From positions 1 to 64,000 of the forward strand of contig NZ_BAABKD010000009.1 of NCBI RefSeq assembly GCF_039543645.1: 64,000 nucleotides of DNA. Reading direction: 5' to 3'. Under the pieces are notes generated by a model. That model searched no databases. It saw nothing but the letters and a program-made list of their open reading frames with translations, and was not told the DNA's origin. The translations under genes were made by a program, and so were the position numbers. How positions within the stretch are numbered: the stretch's first letter is position 1; each line of letters opens with the position of its first letter. Shown here in pieces: positions 1 to 7,903 of the stretch. The DNA comes from Paenalcaligenes hermetiae. Its GTDB lineage: Bacteria; Pseudomonadota; Gammaproteobacteria; Burkholderiales; Burkholderiaceae_B.

Positions 1-1
1 G

Positions 2-231
2 GACGGCGAGGACGATCACGTTCACCTGCTTGTGGAATACCCGCCCAAGGTGGCTGTCTCCAATCTCGTGAACCGCCTCAAAGGCGTCTCCAGTCGCCTG
101 CTGCGCAAGGAACGGCCCGACATCCAGAAGCGCTACTGCTGTGGTCGCCGTCGTACTTCGCCTCATCCTGCGGCGGTGCGCCGATCTTCATCGTGCGGCA
201 GTACATCGAACAGCAGCAAACCCCACACTGA
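2..231 (+). pseudogene. IS200/IS605-family transposase TnpA, C-terminal fragment with frameshift
   Basis: This is the C-terminal part of a Y1/HUH transposase of the IS200/IS605 type. The HUH metal-binding motif (HVH) is readable at about 17-25, in the frame starting at base 2. The reading continues as far as about 136. The rest of the protein, beginning LWSPSYFASSCGGAP and containing the RQYIEQQ segment that carries the catalytic Tyr, lies in a different frame (139-231, stop TGA at 229-231). The two catalytic motifs are therefore separated by a frameshift or small deletion near 136-139, and the gene is broken. The N-terminus lies beyond the window edge. The fragment is clearly more GC-rich than its neighbours, which suggests acquisition by transfer. 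It is followed at 273-292 by the hairpin expected at the end of such an element. Confidence 0.85.
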
Positions 232-265
232 AACCCAAAGACAAGGACGGCTGCGCCGTCCGCGC

Positions 266-312
266 TATCCTTCCCCGCCCTGAACGGCGGGGCTTGTCGC
301 GCACCGGGTCAG
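266..312 (+). mobile_element. IS200/IS605-type right-end hairpin
   Basis: The end contains a perfect 7-bp stem, CCCCGCC (273-279) with GGCGGGG (286-292), followed by CTTGTCGCGCACCGGGTCA. It lies about 40 bp downstream of the broken transposase. Subterminal hairpins of this kind are what TnpA of the IS200/IS605 family recognises. Nearly the same sequence recurs alone at 9761-9805. Confidence 0.65.
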
Positions 313-323
313 CCTCCTAATGC

Positions 324-398
324 TGGCGGCCCCAGCAGGAATCGAACCTGCAATCTTCCCTTAGGAGGGGAAAGTTATATCCATTTAACTATGGGGCC
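324..398 (-). tRNA. tRNA-Arg (anticodon CCT)
   Basis: The minus strand folds into a complete cloverleaf. The acceptor GGCCCCA pairs with TGGGGCC, the D-arm stem is GTTA/TAAC, the anticodon stem is TTCCC/GGGGA with the 7-base loop CTCCTAA (anticodon CCT), and the T-arm carries GGTTCGATTCC. The discriminator is G and CCA is encoded (324-326). It reads away from tsaE, and the IS200-type end begins just 12 bases beyond its 3' end. Confidence 0.95.
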
Positions 399-492
399 AA
401 AAGACCTAAAATTATAAAAACAACTCCTTGCCACGGCAATACTTTGTGGCTCATTTTTGCCTTCGACTGCGCATTTACATTATTTAACGCTT

Positions 493-993
493 ATGCTGAG
501 CTTTGATCCTTTACTTGCTTCCGCCACTTTTTATCTTGCAGATGAAAATGCCACTATAGCGCTAGCCCAACAACTCGCCCAAATCGTTTGTCCGGCTCAA
601 AACCGCATCCACCTTTACCTACAAGGGGACTTAGGTGCAGGGAAAACAGCATTTACTCGTGCTTTTTTACGAGCTCTTGGTGTAACTGGCCGGATAAAAA
701 GCCCCAGCTATGCGTTGTTAGAAAGCTATAAAGTTTCTAGTTTTAATCTGTACCACCTTGATTTTTATCGATTTAATGACCCAGAAGAATGGGTTGAAGC
801 CGGTTTTCGTGATATTCTAGAAGAAGACAATGCGGTGGTTTTAATTGAGTGGCCAGATAAAGCCGGCGGTCTACTGCCCGCCCCTGACCTCAATTTGTTC
901 CTTCAGTATGAAAACGAAGGACGACGTCTCACCATTACTGCCCATAGTATCAAAGGACAAACATGGCTAAAAACAATCACACAGAACAACTAG
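493..993 (+). CDS. tsaE: tRNA threonylcarbamoyladenosine biosynthesis ATPase TsaE
   Basis: TsaE is the small P-loop ATPase that works with TsaB and TsaD to install t6A37 on ANN-decoding tRNAs. The Walker A motif GDLGAGKT lies at about residues 43-50 of a 166-residue protein, which is the usual family size, and the Walker-B-like region is followed by the typical VVLIEWPDKAG segment. An upstream TTG at 457 would add 12 residues. The ATG at 493 (MLSFDPLL) is preferred because it gives the normal family N-terminus. The 3' end overlaps the start of amiC by 31 bases, so the two are probably co-transcribed and translationally coupled. This matches the tsaE-amidase-mutL-miaA order of E. coli. Confidence 0.95.
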   Translation: MLSFDPLLASATFYLADENATIALAQQLAQIVCPAQNRIHLYLQGDLGAGKTAFTRAFLRALGVTGRIKSPSYALLESYKVSSFNLYHLDFYRFNDPEEWVEAGFRDILEEDNAVVLIEWPDKAGGLLPAPDLNLFLQYENEGRRLTITAHSIKGQTWLKTITQNN

Positions 994-2309
994 ATGCGGG
1001 GTTATGCCCAAACCGACGTCGTTTTGTGGCTTCGGCAACGACGTTATTGGTATTTCCAATCGTGCCTCGTATCGCCCACGCCAACAGCATTGTTGCCGTG
1101 CGTACTTGGCCTGCCGATGATTACACCCGTGTCACCCTGGAATTAGATCGTGAATTAAAATCCGAACACTTTACCTTAGCCAACCCACACCGCATGGTAA
1201 TTGACCTACATGGTATCACGATCAACTCCACATTACGTGAACTCGTGTCTAAGGTTCGTGCCAACGACCCTTACATTAGTGATGTACGAGTAGGGCAGTT
1301 TCAACCAGATGTAGTACGCTTGGTATTAGATCTCAAACAGCCTATTGCGCCGCAGGTCTTTACCCTCAAGCCTATTGGCGAATATAAATATCGCTTAGTC
1401 ATCGATCTTTACCCCTTGGTGGCTCGTGACCCCCTGCTTGCCTTGCAAAACGCAGAGGATACCGACCCTTTGGCGGCTGTACTCGAGCAGCTCGCTCAAT
1501 CGCAGCCCTCTGTTCCAGTACCCACCGTTAAAGGTCAAACAGCCCCCCCTGTTGCGGCAACGCCTCCTCCGGCCCAGCTACCTAAGGTCACGCCTACACC
1601 CGCTAACCGCCCAATTTTAATTGCGCTTGATCCCGGGCATGGCGGCGAGGACCCCGGTGCTATTGGTCCCGGCGGTACACGCGAAAAAGATGTGGTACTA
1701 CAAATCGCCCATCGTCTCAAAAAGCTTATTGACGCCCAACCCAATATGCGTGCTTATATGACACGCGATAAGGACTTTTTTGTTCCACTTGGGGTGCGCG
1801 TTCAAAAAGCTCGTCGTGTAAAAGCGGATTTATTTATTTCTATCCACGCTGATGCTTGGATTAAGCCATCTGCTCGCGGCTCTTCTGTATATGCTTTATC
1901 GCAAACTGGCGCCACCAGCTCTGCAGCTAGCTGGTTAGCAAAAAAAGAAAACGAAGCGGATTTGGTCGGTGGTATTAATATTGGTTCCCATAATAAACAG
2001 GTAGCTCAGGTACTGTTGGATCTTTCCACCGCAGCACAAATCAATGACTCAATTCGCGTAGGCACTGGCGTGCTTTCCGAAATCGGTAAAATCAATAAGC
2101 TCCATAAACGTCAAGTTGAGCGTGCGGGCTTTGCGGTACTCAAAGCCCCAGACATCCCCTCGATTCTCATTGAAACCGCTTTTATCAGTAACCCGACTGA
2201 AGAAAAGCTATTACGCAGCCCTGCACATCAAGAAAAACTCGCTCGCGCCATGCTTAATGGCATTCAAGATTATTTTAAATCTGGTGCCGCTTTAGCACAG
2301 CGCTCCTAG
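963..2309 (+). CDS. amiC: N-acetylmuramoyl-L-alanine amidase AmiC (AMIN + Amidase_3)
   Basis: This periplasmic zinc amidase cleaves the stem peptide from MurNAc during septum splitting. The N-terminus has a twin-arginine type signal (NRRRFVAS at 17-24, hydrophobic to about 36, AHA at 38-40), consistent with Tat export as for AmiA/AmiC. An AMIN domain (about 43-150) is followed by a Pro-rich linker (about 180-216) and the Amidase_3 domain (217-440). Zinc ligands and the catalytic Glu are visible as H226 (DPGHGG), E241 (REKD), H295 (ISIHAD) and E404 (LIETAF). The segment between about 300 and 375 corresponds to the regulatory-helix insertion seen in AmiB/AmiC, which implies activation by an EnvC- or NlpD-like LytM protein. 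The start overlaps tsaE. Confidence 0.95.
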   Translation: MAKNNHTEQLDAGLCPNRRRFVASATTLLVFPIVPRIAHANSIVAVRTWPADDYTRVTLELDRELKSEHFTLANPHRMVIDLHGITINSTLRELVSKVRANDPYISDVRVGQFQPDVVRLVLDLKQPIAPQVFTLKPIGEYKYRLVIDLYPLVARDPLLALQNAEDTDPLAAVLEQLAQSQPSVPVPTVKGQTAPPVAATPPPAQLPKVTPTPANRPILIALDPGHGGEDPGAIGPGGTREKDVVLQIAHRLKKLIDAQPNMRAYMTRDKDFFVPLGVRVQKARRVKADLFISIHADAWIKPSARGSSVYALSQTGATSSAASWLAKKENEADLVGGINIGSHNKQVAQVLLDLSTAAQINDSIRVGTGVLSEIGKINKLHKRQVERAGFAVLKAPDIPSILIETAFISNPTEEKLLRSPAHQEKLARAMLNGIQDYFKSGAALAQRS

Positions 2310-2318
2310 CTCCAAAGT

Positions 2319-2343
2319 AAAGGCCGTAGATACCACGGCCTTT
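2319..2343 (+). terminator. Hairpin after amiC
   Basis: A 9-bp stem, AAAGGCCGT (2319-2327) with ACGGCCTTT (2335-2343), has a 7-base loop and lies 10 bases after the amiC stop. It sits between the convergent amiC and DedA genes. The T-tract after it is short, so termination may be only partial. Confidence 0.6.
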
Positions 2344-2367
2344 GTACAAGCATCTCGTTAAATGTAT

Positions 2368-3009
2368 TTATTTTAAAGCGCGACGGCTTTGTATAAAGCG
2401 CCAAGCTACTCCGCCCGCAACAGGCACTGCTGCCGCACTAATACCGATCAAGACAATCGTACTTAAATGGTCTTTAATAATAGGGACATTACCAAAAAAA
2501 TACCCGAGTGTAATCAAGCCAAAAATCCATAACCCTGCCCCTAGAAAATTGTACGCTTGAAAGCGCCACACAGGCATGCTCCCCACCCCTGCTACAAACG
2601 GAGCAAATGTTCGAAACACAGGTAAAAACCGTGACATAACTACTGTTTTTCCACCATGTTTAGCATAAAAAGCCTGTGTTTTAAGCAAAGCTTTTTTATC
2701 CAGAAAACGGGACTCAGTACTAAACACCTTGGGGCCAATATACCGCCCCACATGATAGTTCACTGTATTCCCTAATATTGCAGCAACAAATAGAAGCAGC
2801 GCTAGAGCTACCGGGTTCAATAGTCCGGAAGCCCCAAAAGCTCCTGCAATGAACAATAAAGAATCGCCTGGCAAAAACGGTAACACCACTAAACCGGTTT
2901 CCCCAAAAATAATCAAAAACAAGATTAAATAAATCCAAGCCCCATACTGCTCCACCCATAACCCCAGGTACTGATCAATATGCAATAACATGGTTAAAAT
3001 CTCAGGCAT
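2368..3009 (-). CDS. DedA family inner-membrane protein
   Basis: This 213-residue polytopic membrane protein belongs to the DedA/SNARE-associated (VTT) family. Members are proposed lipid scramblases or undecaprenyl-phosphate flippases and affect envelope integrity and pH or drug tolerance. Visible family features are the FGETGLVVLPFLPGDSLLF segment (about 36-54, with the conserved Glu and the PGD motif) and SRFLPVFRTFAPFVAG (about 126-141, with the conserved Arg residues needed in DedA). These are followed by hydrophobic segments to the C-terminus. It is transcribed against its neighbours, convergent with amiC and divergent from mutL. Which paralogue it is cannot be told from this window. Confidence 0.9.
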   Translation of the reverse strand: MPEILTMLLHIDQYLGLWVEQYGAWIYLILFLIIFGETGLVVLPFLPGDSLLFIAGAFGASGLLNPVALALLLFVAAILGNTVNYHVGRYIGPKVFSTESRFLDKKALLKTQAFYAKHGGKTVVMSRFLPVFRTFAPFVAGVGSMPVWRFQAYNFLGAGLWIFGLITLGYFFGNVPIIKDHLSTIVLIGISAAAVPVAGGVAWRFIQSRRALK

Positions 3010-3113
3010 GGTTCCCCTTTAAACGAAATGATATTTTGATATAGCTGGCATTGTACGCCGTTTTTCCGGCAACGCATGCACTACAATAGTGACCAGATTT
3101 TATAGATAACGCC

Positions 3114-4901
3114 ATGACATACCGTACGATTCAACCCCTACCTCCCTTACTGGTTAGCCAAATAGCAGCCGGAGAGGTCATTGAGCGCCCAGCATCGGTG
3201 CTCAAAGAACTTCTCGAAAATGCGCTAGACGCCGGTGCACAAACTATTGAGATCCGTCTTGATGGAGGAGGAATACGCCGTATCGCTGTCACCGACGACG
3301 GTCACGGTATCCCAAAAGAGCAGTTGCATTTGGCGTTAACCCAGCACGCTACCAGTAAAATTCGCTCTCTCGAGGAGCTCGAGGCTGTCGCCTCAATGGG
3401 TTTTAGAGGCGAGGCGCTGCCATCTATTGCCTCGGTAGCCACGTTAAGCCTACGCTCCCGTACCGCCGATGCCGAACATGCTTGGGAACTACACGCTGGA
3501 CAATTAGAACCCCAGCCTAGCTCCGGCAGTCGCGGTACGACTGTAGATGTACGACAAATTTTTGATCATATTCCTGCCCGGCGTAAGTTTTTACGTACAG
3601 AATCCACTGAGTTGGGCCACTGCATTACGGCTGCTGAACGTATTGCCCTTGCCCACCCGCATGTGGCTTTTCGAATTTTTCATAATAATAAAATCAGCCG
3701 TCATTGGCCCTCCGGGACTATACAGGACCGTATCATGCAAATTTTGGGGGCTGATTTTGTGGAGCAATGCGTCGGGGTCGAAGCCGAACACGATTTAATC
3801 CGTCTCGAGGGTCTCACTATTCGCCCCGCTTTTGCTAAAAGTCGTACCGATCAGACCTTCACCTTTGTCAATGGTCGCTTTGTTCGCGACCGTCTCATGA
3901 TTGCGGCCATTCACTCCGCTTATAAGGATGTACTCCATGGCGATCGTAAGCCGGCTTATGTTCTTTATCTTTCCGTCGATCCCACTTCTTTGGATGTGAA
4001 TGTGCACCCCGCCAAGCACGAAGTCCGTTTTCGAGAACAAAATGCTGTGTTTGGTTTTATTCAAACTCATCTGCAACAGGCTCTGGCTGAAAACCAAGCA
4101 CAGCGGGTACAACAATCAGAGCCTTCTGCTCCTCATACCACACCACCCAGCTCTAGCGCCATACCGCGAGCTCAACAACATTTTGCGCTTCATGAGCCTC
4201 AGCAACCTGCGCCCAGTGCTGAGCAATGGCAAGACTTTTATGCCCCCCTTACAACGCCCCCTTCCTCGACTCCAACTGCCCCTACACTACAGCAGGTCAC
4301 AGAGCTAGCCGCTGAGGCTCTCCCCATGGGTATGGCCTTAGCTCAATTACACGGGGTATATATTTTATCGCAGGTTAAAAACGGATTAATTCTGGTGGAT
4401 ATGCACGCAGCGCATGAGCGTGTGGTCTATGAAAAGCTCAAGCAAGCTATGGATCAACGTGACCTTCCCATGCAGGAACTCCTGGTTCCAGTGGTTTTTT
4501 CATGCAGCCAAACAGAGAGTGCTCTCGTAGAGGAATTTCAAAGTCAACTTGAAACCCTCGGATTGATCATGCGCCCCACTGGTCCCACTTCTGTCGCCGT
4601 ACGGGCTGTGCCTGCCTTATTAGCCAATGGCGATATCGAAGCCTTAGCCCGCCATGTTTTGGCAGACCTACAACGTTTTGGGCAATCAACTCGCCTTGAA
4701 GCCCAACGCAATGAGCTTCTATCTACCATGGCTTGTCATGGCGCCGTACGCGCCAATCGCCAGCTTACACTCACCGAAATGAATGCGTTGTTAAGAGAAA
4801 TGGAAAAAACAGACCGGGCCGATCTGTGTAATCATGGGCGCCCTACCTGGTTTTACTGGAGTATGAGTGATCTGGATAAGTTATTTTTACGAGGCCAATA
4901 A
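3114..4901 (+). CDS. mutL: DNA mismatch repair protein MutL
   Basis: MutL is the matchmaker ATPase linking MutS mismatch recognition to downstream excision. The GHKL ATPase N-terminus carries all motifs: IAAGEVIERPASVLKEL with the catalytic Glu and Asn (ENALDAG), DDGHGI, and MGFRGEALPSI. The transducer domain follows to about residue 330. A Pro/Ser/Gln-rich linker spans about 335-400 and the C-terminal dimerisation domain occupies 410-595. The C-terminal domain lacks the DQHAxxER endonuclease motif; the nearest match is DMHAAHERVVYEKL with Met in place of Gln. Length (595) is close to the E. coli protein (615). It is followed 3 bp later by miaA. Confidence 0.97.
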   Translation: MTYRTIQPLPPLLVSQIAAGEVIERPASVLKELLENALDAGAQTIEIRLDGGGIRRIAVTDDGHGIPKEQLHLALTQHATSKIRSLEELEAVASMGFRGEALPSIASVATLSLRSRTADAEHAWELHAGQLEPQPSSGSRGTTVDVRQIFDHIPARRKFLRTESTELGHCITAAERIALAHPHVAFRIFHNNKISRHWPSGTIQDRIMQILGADFVEQCVGVEAEHDLIRLEGLTIRPAFAKSRTDQTFTFVNGRFVRDRLMIAAIHSAYKDVLHGDRKPAYVLYLSVDPTSLDVNVHPAKHEVRFREQNAVFGFIQTHLQQALAENQAQRVQQSEPSAPHTTPPSSSAIPRAQQHFALHEPQQPAPSAEQWQDFYAPLTTPPSSTPTAPTLQQVTELAAEALPMGMALAQLHGVYILSQVKNGLILVDMHAAHERVVYEKLKQAMDQRDLPMQELLVPVVFSCSQTESALVEEFQSQLETLGLIMRPTGPTSVAVRAVPALLANGDIEALARHVLADLQRFGQSTRLEAQRNELLSTMACHGAVRANRQLTLTEMNALLREMEKTDRADLCNHGRPTWFYWSMSDLDKLFLRGQ

Positions 4902-4904
4902 CAA

Positions 4905-5840
4905 ATGACAGAACCGACTATTATTTGTTTAACAGGCCCAACAGCAGCAGGGAAAAGTGCCTCTACCCTAGCCATCGCACAACGCTGGGATGTAGAAATT
5001 ATTGTCATGGACTCAGCCACCATTTATCGTGGTATGGATATAGGCACCGCTAAACCCTCCCCTCAAGAGCAAGCCCTGGTGCCCCATCATTTGATTGATA
5101 TTCTAGATCCAGCTCAAAGCTACTCCGCTGCTGGCTTTGTCCACGATACTGAACAACTTATTGACGCGATCCATGCCCGCGGTAAGCATGTTCTTCTATG
5201 TGGTGGCACCCTGCTCTATTACAAAGCCCTACGCGAAGGACTGAGCCAACTTCCTGAGTCCACCCCTGCCCTACGCGCACAGCTCGATGAAGAAGCCGCA
5301 GAAAAAGGATGGCCAGCTCTACACGCCGAGCTCGCCACGGTCGACCCTGAGACGGCTCAGCGCCTCGCTCCCAATGACAGCCAACGTATACAGCGCGCGC
5401 TCGAAATTTATCGCCAAAGCGGCAAGCCCATGTCCCAATGGCTACGAGAGGCGCCCCCAAAACCCTTACGTCAGCGTCAATATCACACGCTCAGCTTAGA
5501 GCCCACCGAACGCCAACAACTTAGCCCACGTATTGCTCAGCGTTACCAGCAAATGATTGAACAGGGGCTCGTCGCTGAAGTCCAAGCGCTTTTTCAGCGT
5601 CCAGACTTACACGTGGGTTTACCTTCGATTCGTAGTGTGGGCTATAGACAAATTTGGGATTATTTAGCCGGTGACTATGATTTGGACGTGGCCATTGAAA
5701 AAGCAATCATCGCTACGCGTCAGCTAGCGAAACGACAAATGACATGGCTCCGTAGTATGCCTGAACGTCAACGCATTGATTGCATGCTCGCCCACCGTGC
5801 TGATTTGGTCGTGGATGCGGTTGCTCGCTATTGGTCCTAG
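4905..5840 (+). CDS. miaA: tRNA dimethylallyltransferase MiaA
   Basis: MiaA transfers the dimethylallyl group from DMAPP to A37 of tRNAs reading UNN codons. It has the P-loop GPTAAGKS at about 11-18, then DSATIYRGMDIGTAKP and the LCGGTLLYYKAL region typical of the family, and a C-terminal RQLAKRQMTWLRS motif. Its 311 residues are normal. It starts 3 bp after mutL and must be translated from the same message. Unlike in enterobacteria, no hfq follows. Instead a strong terminator comes immediately afterwards. Confidence 0.97.
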   Translation: MTEPTIICLTGPTAAGKSASTLAIAQRWDVEIIVMDSATIYRGMDIGTAKPSPQEQALVPHHLIDILDPAQSYSAAGFVHDTEQLIDAIHARGKHVLLCGGTLLYYKALREGLSQLPESTPALRAQLDEEAAEKGWPALHAELATVDPETAQRLAPNDSQRIQRALEIYRQSGKPMSQWLREAPPKPLRQRQYHTLSLEPTERQQLSPRIAQRYQQMIEQGLVAEVQALFQRPDLHVGLPSIRSVGYRQIWDYLAGDYDLDVAIEKAIIATRQLAKRQMTWLRSMPERQRIDCMLAHRADLVVDAVARYWS

Positions 5841-5862
5841 CATAGCGCCGCTGCTATACCAT

Positions 5863-5891
5863 AAAAAAGCTGGGTAATACCCAGCTTTTTT
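5863..5891. terminator. Bidirectional terminator between miaA and purM
   Basis: A near-perfect palindrome, GCTGGG (5869-5874) with CCCAGC (5880-5885), is flanked by A6 on the left and T6 on the right. It would end transcription of mutL-miaA from the left and of purM from the right. Confidence 0.9.
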
Positions 5892-5913
5892 ATTCAAACC
5901 CAACCAAAAAGGA

Positions 5914-6963
5914 TTAGGCGATCACAACCTTGGGCTCATCTTGGGTGCGTGCCACTACCTGACCTAAGCGGTAAACTGTTTCCCCTTGGTCCACAAAAGC
6001 AGCCTGAATCGCACTGGCTTGTTCTGCCGGTACCACTACAATCATGCCAATACCGCAGTTAAAAACACGCCACATTTCTTCGTCTTCCACACCACCGTTT
6101 TCTTGTAGCCACTGAAATAACGCTGGCATTGTCCATGCGGAACGATCAATATGTGCAGCCGTATGCGGCGGCAATACACGTGGAATGTTTTCTAATAAGC
6201 CACCGCCCGTAATATGGACCAAGCCTTTAATCGCTGTACCAAAAGACTCAAGCACCGCTAATACCGGCTTCACATACAAACGGGTTGGAGCCATCACCAC
6301 GTCAGCAAATGTCTGCCCATCTAATTCATCAGTAGGACGTACATTGGCATGCTTTAGAATTTTTCGAATTAACGAGTAACCGTTGGAGTGCGCGCCGCTC
6401 GATGCTAAGCCTAAAATCACGTCCCCCTCTGTAATCGTTTCGCCCGTAATGATTTTGGATTTTTCCACAGCGCCCACGGCAAAACCTGCTAAATCGTATT
6501 CACCATCGGGATACATACCGGGCATTTCCGCGGTTTCACCACCGATTAATGCACAGCCAGATAGCTCACAGCCTTTAGCAATACCAGCAACAACATCTGT
6601 CGCCGTATCCAAATCGAGCTTGCCACAAGCAAAATAATCCAAGAAATAAAGCGGCTCAGCGCCCTGGACCAAAATATCATTGACACTCATTGCTACAAGG
6701 TCAATACCTACCGTGTCATGACGCTGCCATTCAAAAGCTAAGCGCAACTTGGTACCAACACCATCGGTGCCTGAGACCAACACGGGCTCTTTTAAATGTT
6801 TAGGCAACTCGAACATTGCGCCAAAGCCACCTAAGCCAGCCAAAACGCCTGGGCGCATCGTGCGTGCGGCAAGTGGTTTAATACGGGAAACGAGCTCGTC
6901 ACCCGCTTCAATATCGACCCCTGCATCGCGGTAGGTCAAGGATACGGATTGATTATTTGTCAT
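5914..6963 (-). CDS. purM: Phosphoribosylformylglycinamidine cyclo-ligase (AIR synthase)
   Basis: PurM catalyses the ATP-dependent ring closure of FGAM to AIR in purine synthesis. The 349-residue protein starts with the typical SLTYRDAGVDIEAG segment. It contains GTDGVGTKLRLA, the SVNDILVQGAEPLYFLDYFA region, GGETAEMPG and HITGGGLLENIPR, all hallmarks of the PurM/ThiL ATP-grasp-like fold. It is a single gene whose terminator lies at 5863-5891. The 230-bp gap to the divergent HAD gene would hold both promoters. Confidence 0.97.
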   Translation of the reverse strand: MTNNQSVSLTYRDAGVDIEAGDELVSRIKPLAARTMRPGVLAGLGGFGAMFELPKHLKEPVLVSGTDGVGTKLRLAFEWQRHDTVGIDLVAMSVNDILVQGAEPLYFLDYFACGKLDLDTATDVVAGIAKGCELSGCALIGGETAEMPGMYPDGEYDLAGFAVGAVEKSKIITGETITEGDVILGLASSGAHSNGYSLIRKILKHANVRPTDELDGQTFADVVMAPTRLYVKPVLAVLESFGTAIKGLVHITGGGLLENIPRVLPPHTAAHIDRSAWTMPALFQWLQENGGVEDEEMWRVFNCGIGMIVVVPAEQASAIQAAFVDQGETVYRLGQVVARTQDEPKVVIA

Positions 6964-7193
6964 GAATAAAGCCGAGGGAGAGGTAAAATTACTAAAAGTA
7001 CAAATTGTACCGGAGCTACGAGCAAAGCCGCAGCGAAACGCTTATATTTTAATGGGTATTAACGAAGTCTGCAGCTTTTAAACACGAGAAGCACTTTGTG
7101 TTTGTATAATTGGCTAAAATTGAATCTATTTTGTCCTATTTCCTAGCAGGTGAACGTTCTCATCACCCTTATGCTTTTCTTTTGTGAGTCTGC

Positions 7194-7895
7194 ATGAATT
7201 CCCCACAAAACCTTGCTTTATTTGATTTAGACCATACCTTATTGCCTTTGGATAGTGACTACCAATGGGCTGATTTTTTAGCGCGTACTGGTCGAGCCGG
7301 CGATCCTGCCGAAGCGCAACGCCGTAACGAAGAGCTCATGGATCTCTATAATGCAGGTCGCCTCACCGCTGAAGCTTCTGCCGAGTTCATGTTAGGCTTA
7401 ATTGCTAATCGTCCTCGCGAAGTCCTCATGGAATGGCAAAATGCCTTCATGGAAGAAGTCATCATCCCCGCCATTCTGCCCCAAGCACAACAGCTTATAG
7501 ATCAACATTTAGCTCAGGGCGATCTCTGTGCCATCGTAACCGCCACGAATGAATTCGTCACAGCCCCTATTGCTAAGCATCTGGGCTTCGAGCATTTAAT
7601 TGCCACCATTCCTGAAAGCCAAGACGGTATGTATACAGGACGCATTTATGGTGTTCCTTCTTTCCAAGAGGGGAAAATCACACGCGTGGACCAGTGGCTC
7701 CACGAGCTCGGTTTACGTCGTGACCAGTTTGAAAAAATCTGGTTCTACAGTGACTCACCTAATGATTTGCCCTTAATGGAGGTCGTGTCTCATCCTGTAG
7801 CCACCAATCCAAGCGATCGTCTACGTCAAATTGCCCAAGAACGCAATTGGCAAATTATTGATCTATTTGACGATTTACTTGATGCAAAATCCTAA
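7194..7895 (+). CDS. HAD-IB family phosphatase
   Basis: This 233-residue hydrolase of the haloacid dehalogenase superfamily belongs to the SerB-like IB subclass. Motif I is FDLDHTLLPLDSD (nucleophile D and general acid D at about 11 and 13), motif II is the IVTATN segment, and motif IV is YSDSPNDLPLM. The alpha-helical cap lies between motifs I and II. Members next to pcnB and folK in Burkholderiales are annotated only as HAD phosphatases, and the substrate cannot be deduced. A TATAAT-like hexamer at 7105-7110 could be its -10 element. The gene ends 8 bp before pcnB, so they form an operon. Confidence 0.88.
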   Translation: MNSPQNLALFDLDHTLLPLDSDYQWADFLARTGRAGDPAEAQRRNEELMDLYNAGRLTAEASAEFMLGLIANRPREVLMEWQNAFMEEVIIPAILPQAQQLIDQHLAQGDLCAIVTATNEFVTAPIAKHLGFEHLIATIPESQDGMYTGRIYGVPSFQEGKITRVDQWLHELGLRRDQFEKIWFYSDSPNDLPLMEVVSHPVATNPSDRLRQIAQERNWQIIDLFDDLLDAKS

Positions 7896-7903
7896 TTCAA
7901 CGC

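Noticed and set aside
457..492. Upstream TTG start for tsaE
   Set aside because: The extra 12 residues do not resemble TsaE and the ATG at 493 gives the normal N-terminus.
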